A stretch of DNA of 51,293 nt. Origin: a virus. Under the pieces are notes generated by a model, which was given only the letters and a program-made list of their open reading frames with translations, did no database searches and was not told the DNA's origin. The stretch covers positions 1-51,293 of the IMG/VR virus record IMGVR_UViG_3300035725_000004, one strand, 5' to 3'. The position numbers and the translations under genes are program-made. The stretch's first letter is position 1, and every line of letters begins with the position of its first letter. This document shows positions 13,588 to 23,008 of this stretch, in pieces.

Positions 13588-16002
13588 ATGCCTCAATATC
13601 CTGATGAATTTGCTTCTTTAAACCCGCAAGATTTTAGTGATTTTAATCAAAATCAATTAAACCCTTTTTCTGATTATCAAGGTGAGGATTTCCTAAATCT
13701 GCCTGATAATGTCGATTTCGCTGCCGAAGAAAAAGTAGGGGGCTTGACTGGCGTCCCCCCTACTGGCGGTGAATCATTTTATAAAAACATTGCTGAAGAT
13801 ATTGACCAAAAGACTCTAGATAACCTAGCTCGAGAAATAATTGAAGGCGTAGAGGATGATATAGAGAGCAGAAGGAAATGGGAAAGCTCTATTGAGACAA
13901 TTATAAAATATCTAGGATGGGAAGTTGACTCCATTGAATTCAAAGAAAAGCTATGCGGAGCTTATGATAATACGCTGTCTATAACCTTGATGAACTTCTT
14001 TGCGGTTATTAAGGGTGAGATGTTACCTCCAAATGGGCCAGCAAAGGCTATTGCTCAAGGTGAGGCTAATGAATTTCAAGTAATGCTTGCAGAAAAGTTG
14101 GCAACATTTTTTAATCATGCTTTAACTGTTATTGATAGAGGATATTATCCAGACAAGGAAAGGATGATATTGTATGTTGGGCTATTTGGCATAGGATTTA
14201 CAAAAGTATTTCAAGACCCACTAACAAAAGAAATCAGATCCAGATTTATAAAACCACAAGATTTAATAATCAATAATGAATGTACTTCATTGTTAGAATC
14301 AACAAGAATAACCCAGGTCATGCAAATGACAAAAAAAGAGGTTCTTCTTAAGGAGCGAGATGGGATTTATCTTTTGGATGTTACCAAATATTCTAATGAA
14401 GACGATATGGAACATTCAGAAATTAATCAATTGATAGATGATATTGATGGGATTGTAAAATATAATTCTGATAATAATAAAGACCGTACTCTTTTAGATT
14501 TTTATGAAGCTCATGTAGAATTGGCTCCATCAAGATTGATGGATACAGTCGGATATAATTCCGCTAATGATCGGGATAGTATCGATAATATTCCAAGGCC
14601 ATATATTGTTGACCTGTGTAAGTCTACCAAAAAGATTGCCTCAATTCGAAGGAATTGGAAGCCTGAAGACAATAATTTTAAAAGAATTGAATGTTTTGTA
14701 AAATGGAATTTTATGCCTGGCCTAGGTATGTATGGAAATGGATTGGGCCAATTAATGGGTTCCAATACAATTGTATTGACAAATACATTAAGGCAGACTG
14801 TTGATAGTATTACTTTCGGAAATTTCCCTGGTGGATTTATAAGAAAAGGCTGTACTCCAGACGAGAATAATATTACAGTTCATCCTGGTCAGTTTATCCC
14901 GACTGATACAGATGATAAGCCAACATCTGAAGTGTATTCAGCATTGCCTTTCCCACCTCCATCGACAGTTGGATTGCAGCTCATAAGCCAAATAAAAGGT
15001 GATACTGCAATGTTAGGAGGCGCGGCTCAGCAGGCATCTCCTGTTGGTAGTTCTGAGGCTCCAGTTGGCACTACATTAGCAAATATAGAAATTGCTGATA
15101 GATTCCCATCTAATATATTGCAATCATTTATAAGTTCATTTAATTATGAATTAGAGCTTATTAGAGATAATTACAAAGAATACTTTAATGAGCCTTATGT
15201 ATTTGATGTTCCTGGTAAGACATATCAAATTCAACGGGAAGATTTTGAGCAAAACATTAACATTGTTTCTATTGCAGACCCTAATCTTTCAACAAAAAGC
15301 CAAAGAATTCTTATTAATGAGCTCGTAATACGGATTGCTAGAGAAAACCCTGGAACTATTGACTTAAAAGAAGCTGTTAAACGACTTATTAAATCGATTA
15401 ATGTTGAGGATATTGATAAATTAATGCCTCCTCCAGAAAATATTATGCCTATGGACCCAATAAGTGAGAATATGTCCATGATGAGTGGTAAAGGCGCTAA
15501 GGCATCAATAGAGCAAGACCATGAATCTCATTTAACTGTACATGCACCTTTAATGCAAATGTTGGCTCAAGATCAAACAAAACAGGGTGAATTATCTGTA
15601 TTAAAAGCTCATATGGCAGAACACCAAGCCTTTGCATATCTATTGCAAATGCAAATGACAATGGGCATGCAAATGCCAGATCCACAAATGTTAATGGATC
15701 CTCAGGTACAGAATCAAATAGCAATGCAAGCTGCTCAAGCTTTACAACAGCAACAACAACAGCAACAGGCTGCAAATCCTCCTCCTCCAAGCCCAACTGC
15801 TGTTATGATGGAAGATATTAAACAAAAGAGAGAATCTGCACTACTTAAACATCAAGAAGCAGAGTTAAGGGCAGAAACAGAAGCATTTAAAGTTCAAACC
15901 GAATTTGAAAGTGATCAGCTTAAAATAGAGGCTGATAAAGAGATGGCCAAAGAGAAGAATGAAACCTCTATGGCCATTGAAGGTATGAAGAATAGAAAGT
16001 AA
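13588..16002 (+). CDS. Portal protein
   Basis: An 804-residue portal: the dodecameric ring at the head vertex through which DNA enters and leaves. Position (after terL, before scaffold and capsid), length, and segments such as RKWESSIETIIKYLGW and MILYVGLFGIGFTKVF match long podovirus portals. The C-terminal 180 residues are Gln/Met-rich, with a poly-Gln run near 720-735, followed by a charged helical tail (HQEAELRAETEAFKVQTEFE), plausibly the barrel reaching into the head. A 156-base AT-rich gap precedes it. Confidence 0.92.
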   Translation: MPQYPDEFASLNPQDFSDFNQNQLNPFSDYQGEDFLNLPDNVDFAAEEKVGGLTGVPPTGGESFYKNIAEDIDQKTLDNLAREIIEGVEDDIESRRKWESSIETIIKYLGWEVDSIEFKEKLCGAYDNTLSITLMNFFAVIKGEMLPPNGPAKAIAQGEANEFQVMLAEKLATFFNHALTVIDRGYYPDKERMILYVGLFGIGFTKVFQDPLTKEIRSRFIKPQDLIINNECTSLLESTRITQVMQMTKKEVLLKERDGIYLLDVTKYSNEDDMEHSEINQLIDDIDGIVKYNSDNNKDRTLLDFYEAHVELAPSRLMDTVGYNSANDRDSIDNIPRPYIVDLCKSTKKIASIRRNWKPEDNNFKRIECFVKWNFMPGLGMYGNGLGQLMGSNTIVLTNTLRQTVDSITFGNFPGGFIRKGCTPDENNITVHPGQFIPTDTDDKPTSEVYSALPFPPPSTVGLQLISQIKGDTAMLGGAAQQASPVGSSEAPVGTTLANIEIADRFPSNILQSFISSFNYELELIRDNYKEYFNEPYVFDVPGKTYQIQREDFEQNINIVSIADPNLSTKSQRILINELVIRIARENPGTIDLKEAVKRLIKSINVEDIDKLMPPPENIMPMDPISENMSMMSGKGAKASIEQDHESHLTVHAPLMQMLAQDQTKQGELSVLKAHMAEHQAFAYLLQMQMTMGMQMPDPQMLMDPQVQNQIAMQAAQALQQQQQQQQAANPPPPSPTAVMMEDIKQKRESALLKHQEAELRAETEAFKVQTEFESDQLKIEADKEMAKEKNETSMAIEGMKNRK

Positions 16003-16025
16003 CCATATTTTGGAGCGAAATTAAC

Positions 16026-16451
16026 ATGAAAAGTACTCATTTTAGTAATAGAGATAGTCTTAAAGATGCCATGGGCCATCTTGGTTTAAAACATTCAGAT
16101 ATTGATATGTCAAATAAAAGAGCGCCTGTCAGTATGGGCGTAGAAGAAGTAATTGCAAAACCTAGACCATTCAAGAAGGGTGGTATGGCTCCTATGCCTG
16201 CTGACAAGCTTCATAGATTGGTAAAACCTTGTAGAAAGATGCCTTGCCCAAAAACACCTCACTTCAATGACGGCGGAATGTCAAATGAAGGAGGAGAACA
16301 AATGGGCGTAGTTAAAGATATGGCCGAAAAAGCTAGAAAAGTATATGGCTATAATAAAGGCGGAATGACAGGTTATAAGAAAGGTGGAATGTGCGGATAT
16401 GGCCATGGCGGCATGTGCGGATCTATGAAAAAATCAAAAAAAGATATGTAA
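16026..16451 (+). CDS. Repetitive KGGM protein, probable virion component
   Basis: 141 basic residues with five GGM repeats (KKGGM, NDGGM, NKGGM, KKGGM, GHGGM) and Cys near the later copies. Small K-x-GGM repeat proteins are common next to portals in uncultured marine-type podoviruses, where they are taken to be virion proteins of unknown function. Good ribosome-binding site (TGGAGCG). Co-directional with head genes. Confidence 0.75.
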   Translation: MKSTHFSNRDSLKDAMGHLGLKHSDIDMSNKRAPVSMGVEEVIAKPRPFKKGGMAPMPADKLHRLVKPCRKMPCPKTPHFNDGGMSNEGGEQMGVVKDMAEKARKVYGYNKGGMTGYKKGGMCGYGHGGMCGSMKKSKKDM

Positions 16452-16466
16452 TTTTAAAGGAAAATT

Positions 16467-16721
16467 ATGAGGATTGATATAAGCAATACTCCAGTCGAGT
16501 ACTTTATTGAAAAGTATTTGGAAAAAAGCAGAATCAAACAATCCTCATATAAAGATAAGATTTGTATAGGTAATTTGAAAGATTTTGAAGAATATAGATT
16601 TTATTCTGGGAAGCTTAAAGGATTAATGGAAGCGGATGAGATTATGAAGTCAACTTATAGATCACTTTTTGAAGTTATTGAAAAAGATATAAAGGATAGG
16701 GAATTCTATGGTAAAGAATAG
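16467..16721 (+). CDS. Small conserved head-region protein, 84 residues
   Basis: Helical, with FEEYRFYSGKLKGLMEADEI near its middle. The pattern of Tyr, Ser-Gly-x-x-x-Gly-Leu is typical of a short helical protein found beside the portal in many podoviruses, of undetermined role. Overlaps the GroES-like gene by 14 bases. Confidence 0.75.
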   Translation: MRIDISNTPVEYFIEKYLEKSRIKQSSYKDKICIGNLKDFEEYRFYSGKLKGLMEADEIMKSTYRSLFEVIEKDIKDREFYGKE

Positions 16722-17154
16722 AAGCCTAACTAGTTATATAGAAGACCATGAAGAAGATGAAGCTAAGCAATTCATCGAGGAAGAGCTTGGGTTTTCATTG
16801 CCTACAGCATCTAGAGATAGACTAATCGTTAAGATTTATATTCGCCCGGAAGAGCTTTCTACCTTTAAAAATGATAAAGGGGAAACAGTAAGTATTTATA
16901 TGCCAGAAATTATTCTGAATGGCGATCAATATAGAAATTTTGCAGCTCTTGTATTAAGCGTTGGAGAACAATGTTTTACAGGAGATGAATATAATGATTC
17001 TGGTCCAGGCTGTAAAGTTGGAGATTGGGTGACTATAGCAAGAAATGATGGTGGTCAACAATACATTTATAGAGGTGTTTCGGTTCAAGATATACCCGTT
17101 AGCGCACTTATAGCTGTAGTTGAAGACCCCGCTTATGTTGAACGTATAAATTAA
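16708..17154 (+). CDS. GroES-like co-chaperonin 1
   Basis: 148 residues. After a 35-residue N-terminal extension comes the Cpn10 pattern: PTASRDRLIVKIYIRPEEL (first strand and mobile loop region), then VLSVGEQCFTG, CKVGDWVTI and YRGVSVQDIPVSALIAVVED at the end. Phage GroES-like proteins (T4 gp31, for example) cap the host GroEL so that it can fold the capsid protein. Position just before scaffold and capsid fits. It is followed by a second GroES-like gene, and both end in VEDPAYVxR, so this is a tandem duplication. Confidence 0.8.
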   Translation: MVKNRSLTSYIEDHEEDEAKQFIEEELGFSLPTASRDRLIVKIYIRPEELSTFKNDKGETVSIYMPEIILNGDQYRNFAALVLSVGEQCFTGDEYNDSGPGCKVGDWVTIARNDGGQQYIYRGVSVQDIPVSALIAVVEDPAYVERIN

Positions 17155-17165
17155 AGGAGAATTTT

Positions 17166-17597
17166 ATGGAAGATTCATGGAGCTTTGAAAAAGAGTTTGG
17201 ATTTAACCCTCCAAGACCTTTGGGCGATAGAGTTTGCATTATGCGATATACAAGAAAGTATTCTGATACCATAATTGCCTCAAATGAAGCTGAAGAAAGG
17301 GCAAAATTTGAATCTATAGTAGGACGTATAGTAAAAATCGGAAGTGCATGCTTTAAAGGCGATAAATTTAAAGAATGGGACGCTAATGATTTATACAAGG
17401 TTGGTGATTTCGTTACATTTAGAGTTAATCCAGGAATGTGGTTTAAATATGGACCGGCTGAAATGGATAAGCCTGAAATATCATTAATACATGGCGCCCC
17501 ACCTAAAGAAGCTAAAGAAAAGCCCGTACTAACTATCATATTTGACGATGCTATAAATAGCATAGTTGAAGACCCCGCTTATGTGGATAGAGAATAA
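17166..17597 (+). CDS. GroES-like co-chaperonin 2
   Basis: 143 residues, paralogous to the preceding protein. It has RPLGDRVCIMRYTRKYSDTI at the start of the fold, a VGRIVKIGSACFKG segment, LYKVGDFVTF, and the same VEDPAYVDRE end. The mobile loop region differs clearly (ASNEAEERAKFES), so the two copies may form hetero-rings or have split roles. Ribosome-binding site AAAGGAG. The DNA encoding the shared end is identical for over 20 bases, suggesting recent duplication or gene conversion there. Confidence 0.78.
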   Translation: MEDSWSFEKEFGFNPPRPLGDRVCIMRYTRKYSDTIIASNEAEERAKFESIVGRIVKIGSACFKGDKFKEWDANDLYKVGDFVTFRVNPGMWFKYGPAEMDKPEISLIHGAPPKEAKEKPVLTIIFDDAINSIVEDPAYVDRE

Positions 17598-17650
17598 TTT
17601 CTATCATTGTTAAAAATTTAAAGCGTTTATTTTAATGAGAGGATAAAACT

Positions 17651-18634
17651 ATGGATGAAAGATATCAGCAAGAAGCAGAATTTGGTGAAGACCCCATCTT
17701 AACAGATGATGAGCCTGTCGAGGACGAGATTGTTCTTGATGAAGTGCCAGAGGAAGAGGAAGGCGATGAATATGAAGAGGAATCTCCAGATTCAGATGGA
17801 TATAATCCAGAGATAAAGCAACGCGATAAAGCTCAAATTAGAATAAACAGAATCACCAAAGAAAGATATAAGGCAGAGAATAGGGCCAAGAAGGCTGCTG
17901 CTGATGCGGATTATTGGCGTCAGAAATATGAACTATCTTCACAGCTAAACCTTAGACAGTCCGATTTAAATGCAAATGCCAGATTAGAAAAGGCTAGGTC
18001 TGCCCTAATAGCTGCTACTGAGGCAGGTGATGCACAGGCTCAGGCAGATGCAAATATTGCAATTGCAGCCGCAACATCTGATTTGCAGGAAATTGGTAAA
18101 GAAAGAATTAGAAGCGAATATGAGGATAGGGCTAGACAACAATATCCAGCTCATCATCATGAAGAATTAGACACGGAGATAGCGCAGGATTGGGTCCAAG
18201 AAAATAACGATTGGATTAATCCACAAAGCAAGAATTTCGATGAAGATTTAACTCGATATATCGCAGCCGTAGATAATCAATTGGGAAATGAATTAAGAGC
18301 TAAAAATGCTACCCATTTAATTGGAAGTTCGGAATATATCGAAACATTAGAAAATTATAAAAATGCTTATTTGAATCAAAGAAGTCAAGCAATGCATCAA
18401 GGACAAAATACAAATCAAAGGGGGGGGTTGAATATGAGACAAGCACGTGGGGGCGCATCTCCTGTGAGAGGCTCTAGCCAGACGCAATACAGAAGCAATA
18501 GGTCATCTGATTTGACTCCAGCTGAAAGGGCCATGGTTGAATCTATTAGCCATACTGGGGTTACAGAAGAAACATTTAGGAAAGCAAAGATGGCAGACCT
18601 AAAAAGACGTAGAGCAGAAGGGGAGAGAATATAA
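17651..18634 (+). CDS. Scaffolding protein
   Basis: 327 residues: a very acidic N-terminus (PEEEEGDEYEEESPDSD), an Ala/Lys/Arg-rich coiled coil (RAKKAAADADYWRQKYELSS), and a basic C-terminus (MADLKRRRAEGER). This is the classical layout of a podovirus scaffold that organises capsid subunits and then leaves. It lies just upstream of the capsid genes. ATG overlap with the next gene. Confidence 0.85.
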   Translation: MDERYQQEAEFGEDPILTDDEPVEDEIVLDEVPEEEEGDEYEEESPDSDGYNPEIKQRDKAQIRINRITKERYKAENRAKKAAADADYWRQKYELSSQLNLRQSDLNANARLEKARSALIAATEAGDAQAQADANIAIAAATSDLQEIGKERIRSEYEDRARQQYPAHHHEELDTEIAQDWVQENNDWINPQSKNFDEDLTRYIAAVDNQLGNELRAKNATHLIGSSEYIETLENYKNAYLNQRSQAMHQGQNTNQRGGLNMRQARGGASPVRGSSQTQYRSNRSSDLTPAERAMVESISHTGVTEETFRKAKMADLKRRRAEGERI

Positions 18635-19104
18635 TGGCTAATTTACCAAAAGACTTTTCATTAAAGGGCGTCGTAACCAAAGAACAGGCATTAAAGGCAA
18701 TCCAGAATATGGATTACAATAATGCAATGGACATCCCAAAGGAAATAATACCTAAAGGCATGGAATATGGGAGAGCCGATATAAGAAAGCCTGAGAGAAT
18801 TCAAGGTCTACTACAGAAAGGATGGACTTTTGTTCCGGCTAGCAGGCACCCAGAAATGGTATTTAAGGCGGTTGAGGACTCAGACCCAAGAACTGCTGAC
18901 TGGATAATGTTCGGTAAAGACCTCGTTCTTATGGAAAGAAGCATTGAGCTTTGCAATGCTGAAAGGTCGCATAGAGACGAAATGAACAGACAGAGGATAT
19001 TAACTACCCCTGGATTGGAAAATGCACCCTATCAACCCAATATTAAAACTCAAAGTTATATTCCTTTTGACGACGGGAAGCCTAGGGAGGCGTCATTTGC
19101 ATAA
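18634..19104 (+). CDS. Head-region structural protein, 156 residues
   Basis: Shares one base with the scaffold stop. It contains RIQGLLQKGWTFVPASRHPE and RTADWIMFGKDLVLMERSIE, patterns seen in conserved hypothetical proteins beside the scaffold in podoviruses. Probably involved in head assembly. The exact role is unknown. Confidence 0.75.
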   Translation: MANLPKDFSLKGVVTKEQALKAIQNMDYNNAMDIPKEIIPKGMEYGRADIRKPERIQGLLQKGWTFVPASRHPEMVFKAVEDSDPRTADWIMFGKDLVLMERSIELCNAERSHRDEMNRQRILTTPGLENAPYQPNIKTQSYIPFDDGKPREASFA

Positions 19105-19324
19105 AAAACTTGCAATTTTATAAAAATTGTGTACCCTATATATAAAGGATATGGGTTATCCATATGATGACTCATATATAGAGAAGAATAGCACTCTATA
19201 AAACTGCTATTGACACATTTGTCCAACTTGTACGTGACATAAGTTACTACATGATAAATCTAAGGCTAATTGCCTTAATAGGTTGAGTTAATACTCAAGA
19301 ATAGGTTTAACATGGAGATAATTT
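19105..19324 (+). promoter_or_regulatory. Leader of the capsid genes with stacked hairpins
   Basis: A 220-base gap holds four perfect short hairpins: CAATTTT/AAAATTG (19113-19129), ATATGG/CCATAT (19149-19165), TAAGGC/GCCTTA (19261-19277) and TTGAGT/ACTCAA (19283-19298). The last two lie close before the start at 19325. A TTGACA occurs at 19210 but without a good -10 at normal spacing. Likely a processed or promoter-bearing stabilising leader for the most highly expressed genes. Confidence 0.5.
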
Positions 19325-19990
19325 ATGTCATTTGGAACAAATGCCCCTGAAGGGTTTGTTGAAAATAAATCTAAGATAAGCGCTACCTGCAATACGCAAG
19401 ATGAATTCCACGAAATTAGAAGCGGCTATGCCACAAGTCTTTATACAGGCGATCCGATTTCTGATGGCGCAAATGCTAGTGCCGACGAGGGCTTTATTCA
19501 ACAAGCAGCTACAGCAGATGGAACCGCTATCCGAGGTGTCTTTAAAGGTTGTACATTTGCAATACAAACTAGCCTAACTGGACAGCAGCAATTCTTCCCT
19601 TATTGGGTAGCGAATACTGTAACCTTAAATGGATTACCAGCACAAGCGTATGTAATTGATGATCCTTTTGTTGTATTTACTATACAAACTGGCTCTGCTG
19701 GTGCTGTAAATCCTCCTCAAGCAACCAGATTAAGTATTAATAAGAACGCAAATCATTCCTATGGAGCTGGCGGAAGTATTATTACTGGTAAATCCGGAGC
19801 TTTCTTAGATATGGATTCTGTTGGAACTGGCGCTACTAAAATATGCAAAATCTTGAGTGTTACACCTGGATTTTCTTCAGTCAATTTGAATGTACCTACT
19901 TTCAATGATCTTGCTCAAAACTACAATAATGTCAACGTTATATTTAATAACCATAAATATAAAGGCGGCACAGGTACAACTGGAACTTAA
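19325..19990 (+). CDS. Capsid-associated (decoration-type) protein
   Basis: 221 residues, beta-rich and Gly-rich. It contains FKGCTFAIQTSLTGQQQFFP with YWVANT following, a pattern usual in proteins encoded directly before the capsid protein of podoviruses. Ends in a low-complexity GGTGTTGT tail. Probably on the head surface. Ribosome-binding site ATGGAGAT. Confidence 0.8.
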   Translation: MSFGTNAPEGFVENKSKISATCNTQDEFHEIRSGYATSLYTGDPISDGANASADEGFIQQAATADGTAIRGVFKGCTFAIQTSLTGQQQFFPYWVANTVTLNGLPAQAYVIDDPFVVFTIQTGSAGAVNPPQATRLSINKNANHSYGAGGSIITGKSGAFLDMDSVGTGATKICKILSVTPGFSSVNLNVPTFNDLAQNYNNVNVIFNNHKYKGGTGTTGT

Positions 19991-20014
19991 TCAATTAATT
20001 AGGGAGATATTTAA

Positions 20015-20917
20015 ATGGCAATAGTACGCGCCGCGATTAGAAACTTATTGATACCAACTGCTAATGCAGTTTTCTGGGACAATAATATGTATCCCGCACA
20101 ATATAAAGAATTTTATACAACTGTGCGATCACACATGGCTCAAGAAGTAGATGTTGAAATGCGCCCATTCGGTTTGGCTCAGTTCCAGGCTGAAGCTTCT
20201 CCTTTTGCTTTTGATAATGGCATGGGTCAGAGAAATCTAACGACTTATGTTCATAAGAAAGTAAGCATTGGATTTGGCATTTCTGAAGAAGCTTTGACAG
20301 ATAACCTTTATAGAAACAAATTTGGCAATATGGTCAATATGCTGAAACAATCTATGAACGTTACCAAGGATATCCTTGGAGCTGCTCCATTAAATGGTGC
20401 ATTTACAACCTTTAGAACAGGTGACGGTGCTCTATTATGTGATACTCAGCATCCTACAGATGGCGGATTCTATGCGAACAGACCTGCAACTGGCTCTGAT
20501 TTAACTGAAGCCTCAATTGAAAGCATGCTTACCATGATTAGACGTCTTAAGGATTTGGCTGGTAAACCAGTGCATATCAATGCCGTTAAATTGGTAGTTC
20601 CTCCAGAATTAGAATGGGCTGCATGTAGATTAACAATGTCTTCATACAGAACCGGAACTAACAACAATGACATTTCTGCAATTTATAACAAAGCAGCATT
20701 GCCAAAAGGTTATACAGTTAATAACTACTTAACCAATCCTAGCGCTTATTTCATTATTACAGACGCTATTGATGGCTTTAAACATTTTGTAATGCAAGAT
20801 GTTAAAGTTGACGTAGATACAGACTTTGCAACATCTAATGTGTTGACAAAGGTTTGGGAACGTTATTGCTTCGGCGTAACTAATCCTAGAGCTGTTATCG
20901 GTAACCCTGGAGTATAA
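20015..20917 (+). CDS. Major capsid protein
   Basis: 300 residues, HK97-type fold by position and content. It has an N-terminal helical region, then GISEEALTDNLYRNKFGNM (long spine-helix neighbourhood), a central GDGALLCDTQHP loop, LAGKPVHINAVKLVVPPELE (P-domain), and a C-terminal VWERYCFGVTNPRAVIG. Resembles the Mu gpT-like capsid class. Self-assembles with the scaffold around the portal. Strong ribosome-binding site and long leader upstream fit high expression. Confidence 0.88.
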   Translation: MAIVRAAIRNLLIPTANAVFWDNNMYPAQYKEFYTTVRSHMAQEVDVEMRPFGLAQFQAEASPFAFDNGMGQRNLTTYVHKKVSIGFGISEEALTDNLYRNKFGNMVNMLKQSMNVTKDILGAAPLNGAFTTFRTGDGALLCDTQHPTDGGFYANRPATGSDLTEASIESMLTMIRRLKDLAGKPVHINAVKLVVPPELEWAACRLTMSSYRTGTNNNDISAIYNKAALPKGYTVNNYLTNPSAYFIITDAIDGFKHFVMQDVKVDVDTDFATSNVLTKVWERYCFGVTNPRAVIGNPGV

Positions 20918-20934
20918 TTTTAAGGAGAACTTTG

Positions 20935-21636
20935 ATGGCAAATAATTATATTCCAAATGGTGAATTGGCCGTATTGGTGGGAGATGGCAGCATTACGCTG
21001 CCGACCCCACAACCTACAAAGGTAAATGCAGATAAAGTTTATTCGTGTGTAGAAACTCAATCTACTACTAGAGCTGATATCTTTATGAGGCCAAAGACTG
21101 ATGCGCAGATTAATGCAATCTTAAATCCAACACCAGGAATGATGGCTTTTAGCAGTGATTCAGGTAGATTTGTTCAATATTATGGAGGCGCTTGGAATCA
21201 AGTCAATCCATTAAATAGAACAAATATTACTACGGGTACTTTGACAACAGCTAACATTCAAGGGATGAGTGCTGCACCCGTTGCTGTTGCAACTTTGCCT
21301 GCACTAGCAGCCGGATTAACATATGTAGTACATGGTATGAGACTGGTTTTAAATTCTGTAACAGCAGCATTTACTAATGGTGGAGTAATTTCATTACAAT
21401 ATGGAAATACGGCTGCTGGAGCTGGAACACCAGCAGCTAATACTATTGCAGCTACATTTCTAACTGGCGCTACTCCAGGTACAAATAGAATTATCTATGT
21501 TACTGGATTAGATGGTTCTGCATACACTCAAGTTTCTGCAACGACATTAGGATTATATTTTACTAATGCGACCGCAGCTTTTGCAGCAGGTGGAACTTCT
21601 ACAATTAATTACCAAATTTGGTATTCAATTGTTTGA
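20935..21636 (+). CDS. Surface protein A: shared N-domain plus jelly-roll-like C-domain
   Basis: 233 residues. Residues 1-75 (NNYIPNGELAVLVGDG and onward to MMAFSSD) are nearly duplicated in the gene at 22249. The C-domain is Ala/Thr-rich and ends INYQIWYSI, a final strand also shared. Ribosome-binding site AAGGAGAA. The start is ATG 20935, not the TTG just before it. Position after the capsid suggests head decoration or fibre. Role inferred only. Confidence 0.75.
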   Translation: MANNYIPNGELAVLVGDGSITLPTPQPTKVNADKVYSCVETQSTTRADIFMRPKTDAQINAILNPTPGMMAFSSDSGRFVQYYGGAWNQVNPLNRTNITTGTLTTANIQGMSAAPVAVATLPALAAGLTYVVHGMRLVLNSVTAAFTNGGVISLQYGNTAAGAGTPAANTIAATFLTGATPGTNRIIYVTGLDGSAYTQVSATTLGLYFTNATAAFAAGGTSTINYQIWYSIV

Positions 21637-21658
21637 TATCATATGAAGGTGATTGATT

Positions 21659-22237
21659 ATGTCAAATACTTGTGTTCAAAACGAATGTTTTGGAGCTGTA
21701 AAGAATGAAAGTCTCATAAATAATGAGAAGTCCGCTAATGAAGAAATACTTAATCGTGATGTAACTAAAAGATTTGCATCATCACCTTCAAGTGCATTTT
21801 CAAACGATATTACATATACTGCTGTAACTGTAACTACTGAACAGCTTCAAGATCTCTATGCAAATGGCCCATTAGAAATATTGCCTCCTCCAGGTGAAGG
21901 GCTAATGTATATTGTGCATGGATGCGCTATGTCAATAGATGAAGGCGGTACAACATTTAATTCTGATTTTCAGTACTCTATTATGGGATTAGTATATAAG
22001 GCAGATGATAATCCTTTTTTATGTTTAATTCAGGGTGCATTTTTCTTAGATTATACTGCTAATAGAACCACATATGCTACTGGTTATATTTTCAATGTTG
22101 ATAAAACCTATGTGTACACTGATTCTTATGTAAATAAGGCTGTTGCGCTTTATCCATATAGCGAATTTGATGCAACTGGTGGAACCACTAGATTAAGGGT
22201 TCATGTTTGGTATACAACAATTGAAGCAACTTTTTAA
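21659..22237 (+). CDS. Surface protein B: C-domain only
   Basis: 192 residues (ATG 21659, after GAAGGTGAT). The first 45 residues are unrelated to its neighbours. From about 50 it carries the domain shared with the flanking genes: ILPPPGEGLMYIVHGCAMSI, matching LLPAPGVGFYYNIVGWSI in the gene at 22249, and the final LRVHVWYTTIEATF. It lacks the N-domain, so the three genes form a shuffled family. Confidence 0.75.
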   Translation: MSNTCVQNECFGAVKNESLINNEKSANEEILNRDVTKRFASSPSSAFSNDITYTAVTVTTEQLQDLYANGPLEILPPPGEGLMYIVHGCAMSIDEGGTTFNSDFQYSIMGLVYKADDNPFLCLIQGAFFLDYTANRTTYATGYIFNVDKTYVYTDSYVNKAVALYPYSEFDATGGTTRLRVHVWYTTIEATF

Positions 22238-22248
22238 AAGGGATTTAT

Positions 22249-22986
22249 ATGTTAAATAATTATATTCCAAACAGCGAATTAGCGTTCATCATAGGTGATG
22301 GCGGACTTTCACGTGCTTCTCCAGCTCCAACTGTAGTTGGAGGACAAAAAGTATTTGCATGTCTTGAGCTTCAATCTACAACTAGAGCAGATGTTTTTAT
22401 TAAGCCTAAAACAGATATTCAAATAGCTGCAATCAATAATCCAACTAAAGGAATGATAGCATTCAGCAGCAATTCAAACACTATCGTGGTTAATGATGGA
22501 ACAACATGGAATGCATTAACTCCTCCTGCTCCACCACCTCCTCCTGCTGTATTATATTCAGAAATTATCGTTAGTCATTCGACCTTAGTTAATACTCTTT
22601 TCAATGAATTACCTGTAGATTTACTTCCTGCTCCTGGAGTTGGATTTTATTACAATATAGTTGGATGGAGCATTTTAAGATCTGCTGGTAATTCTACCAT
22701 TAATATGAATTCTGGTAAGCTTATATTGATGTATGATAATGGAGATTTTGCTGAACAAGCGGCAATTATAGATAATGATGTTATGGAAACATCGCCTACA
22801 ATTGTTTTTGTTGATTACGCACCAGGCGCTATGGCTAATGATATTTTAGGTTCAGCGCTTGCTATGCCTCAGTTAGATAATCGTGCTATTGCGCTTCAGA
22901 TATTTGGTGCCGACGCATCAATAACGGGTGGAAGCACTTATTTAAGCGTTAGAATTTGGTATTCTATACTTCCATCAACTTTTTAA
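22249..22986 (+). CDS. Surface protein C: shared N-domain, Pro linker, C-domain
   Basis: 245 residues. The N-domain (NNYIPNSELAFIIGDG through KGMIAFSS) is like the gene at 20935. A Pro-rich linker (TPPAPPPPPAVL) joins it to a C-domain like the gene at 21659, ending YLSVRIWYSILPSTF. A probable trimeric or decoration surface protein. The linker marks the shuffling boundary. Confidence 0.75.
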   Translation: MLNNYIPNSELAFIIGDGGLSRASPAPTVVGGQKVFACLELQSTTRADVFIKPKTDIQIAAINNPTKGMIAFSSNSNTIVVNDGTTWNALTPPAPPPPPAVLYSEIIVSHSTLVNTLFNELPVDLLPAPGVGFYYNIVGWSILRSAGNSTINMNSGKLILMYDNGDFAEQAAIIDNDVMETSPTIVFVDYAPGAMANDILGSALAMPQLDNRAIALQIFGADASITGGSTYLSVRIWYSILPSTF

Positions 22987-23008
22987 TTTAATTTAAAGGA
23001 GAAAATAA

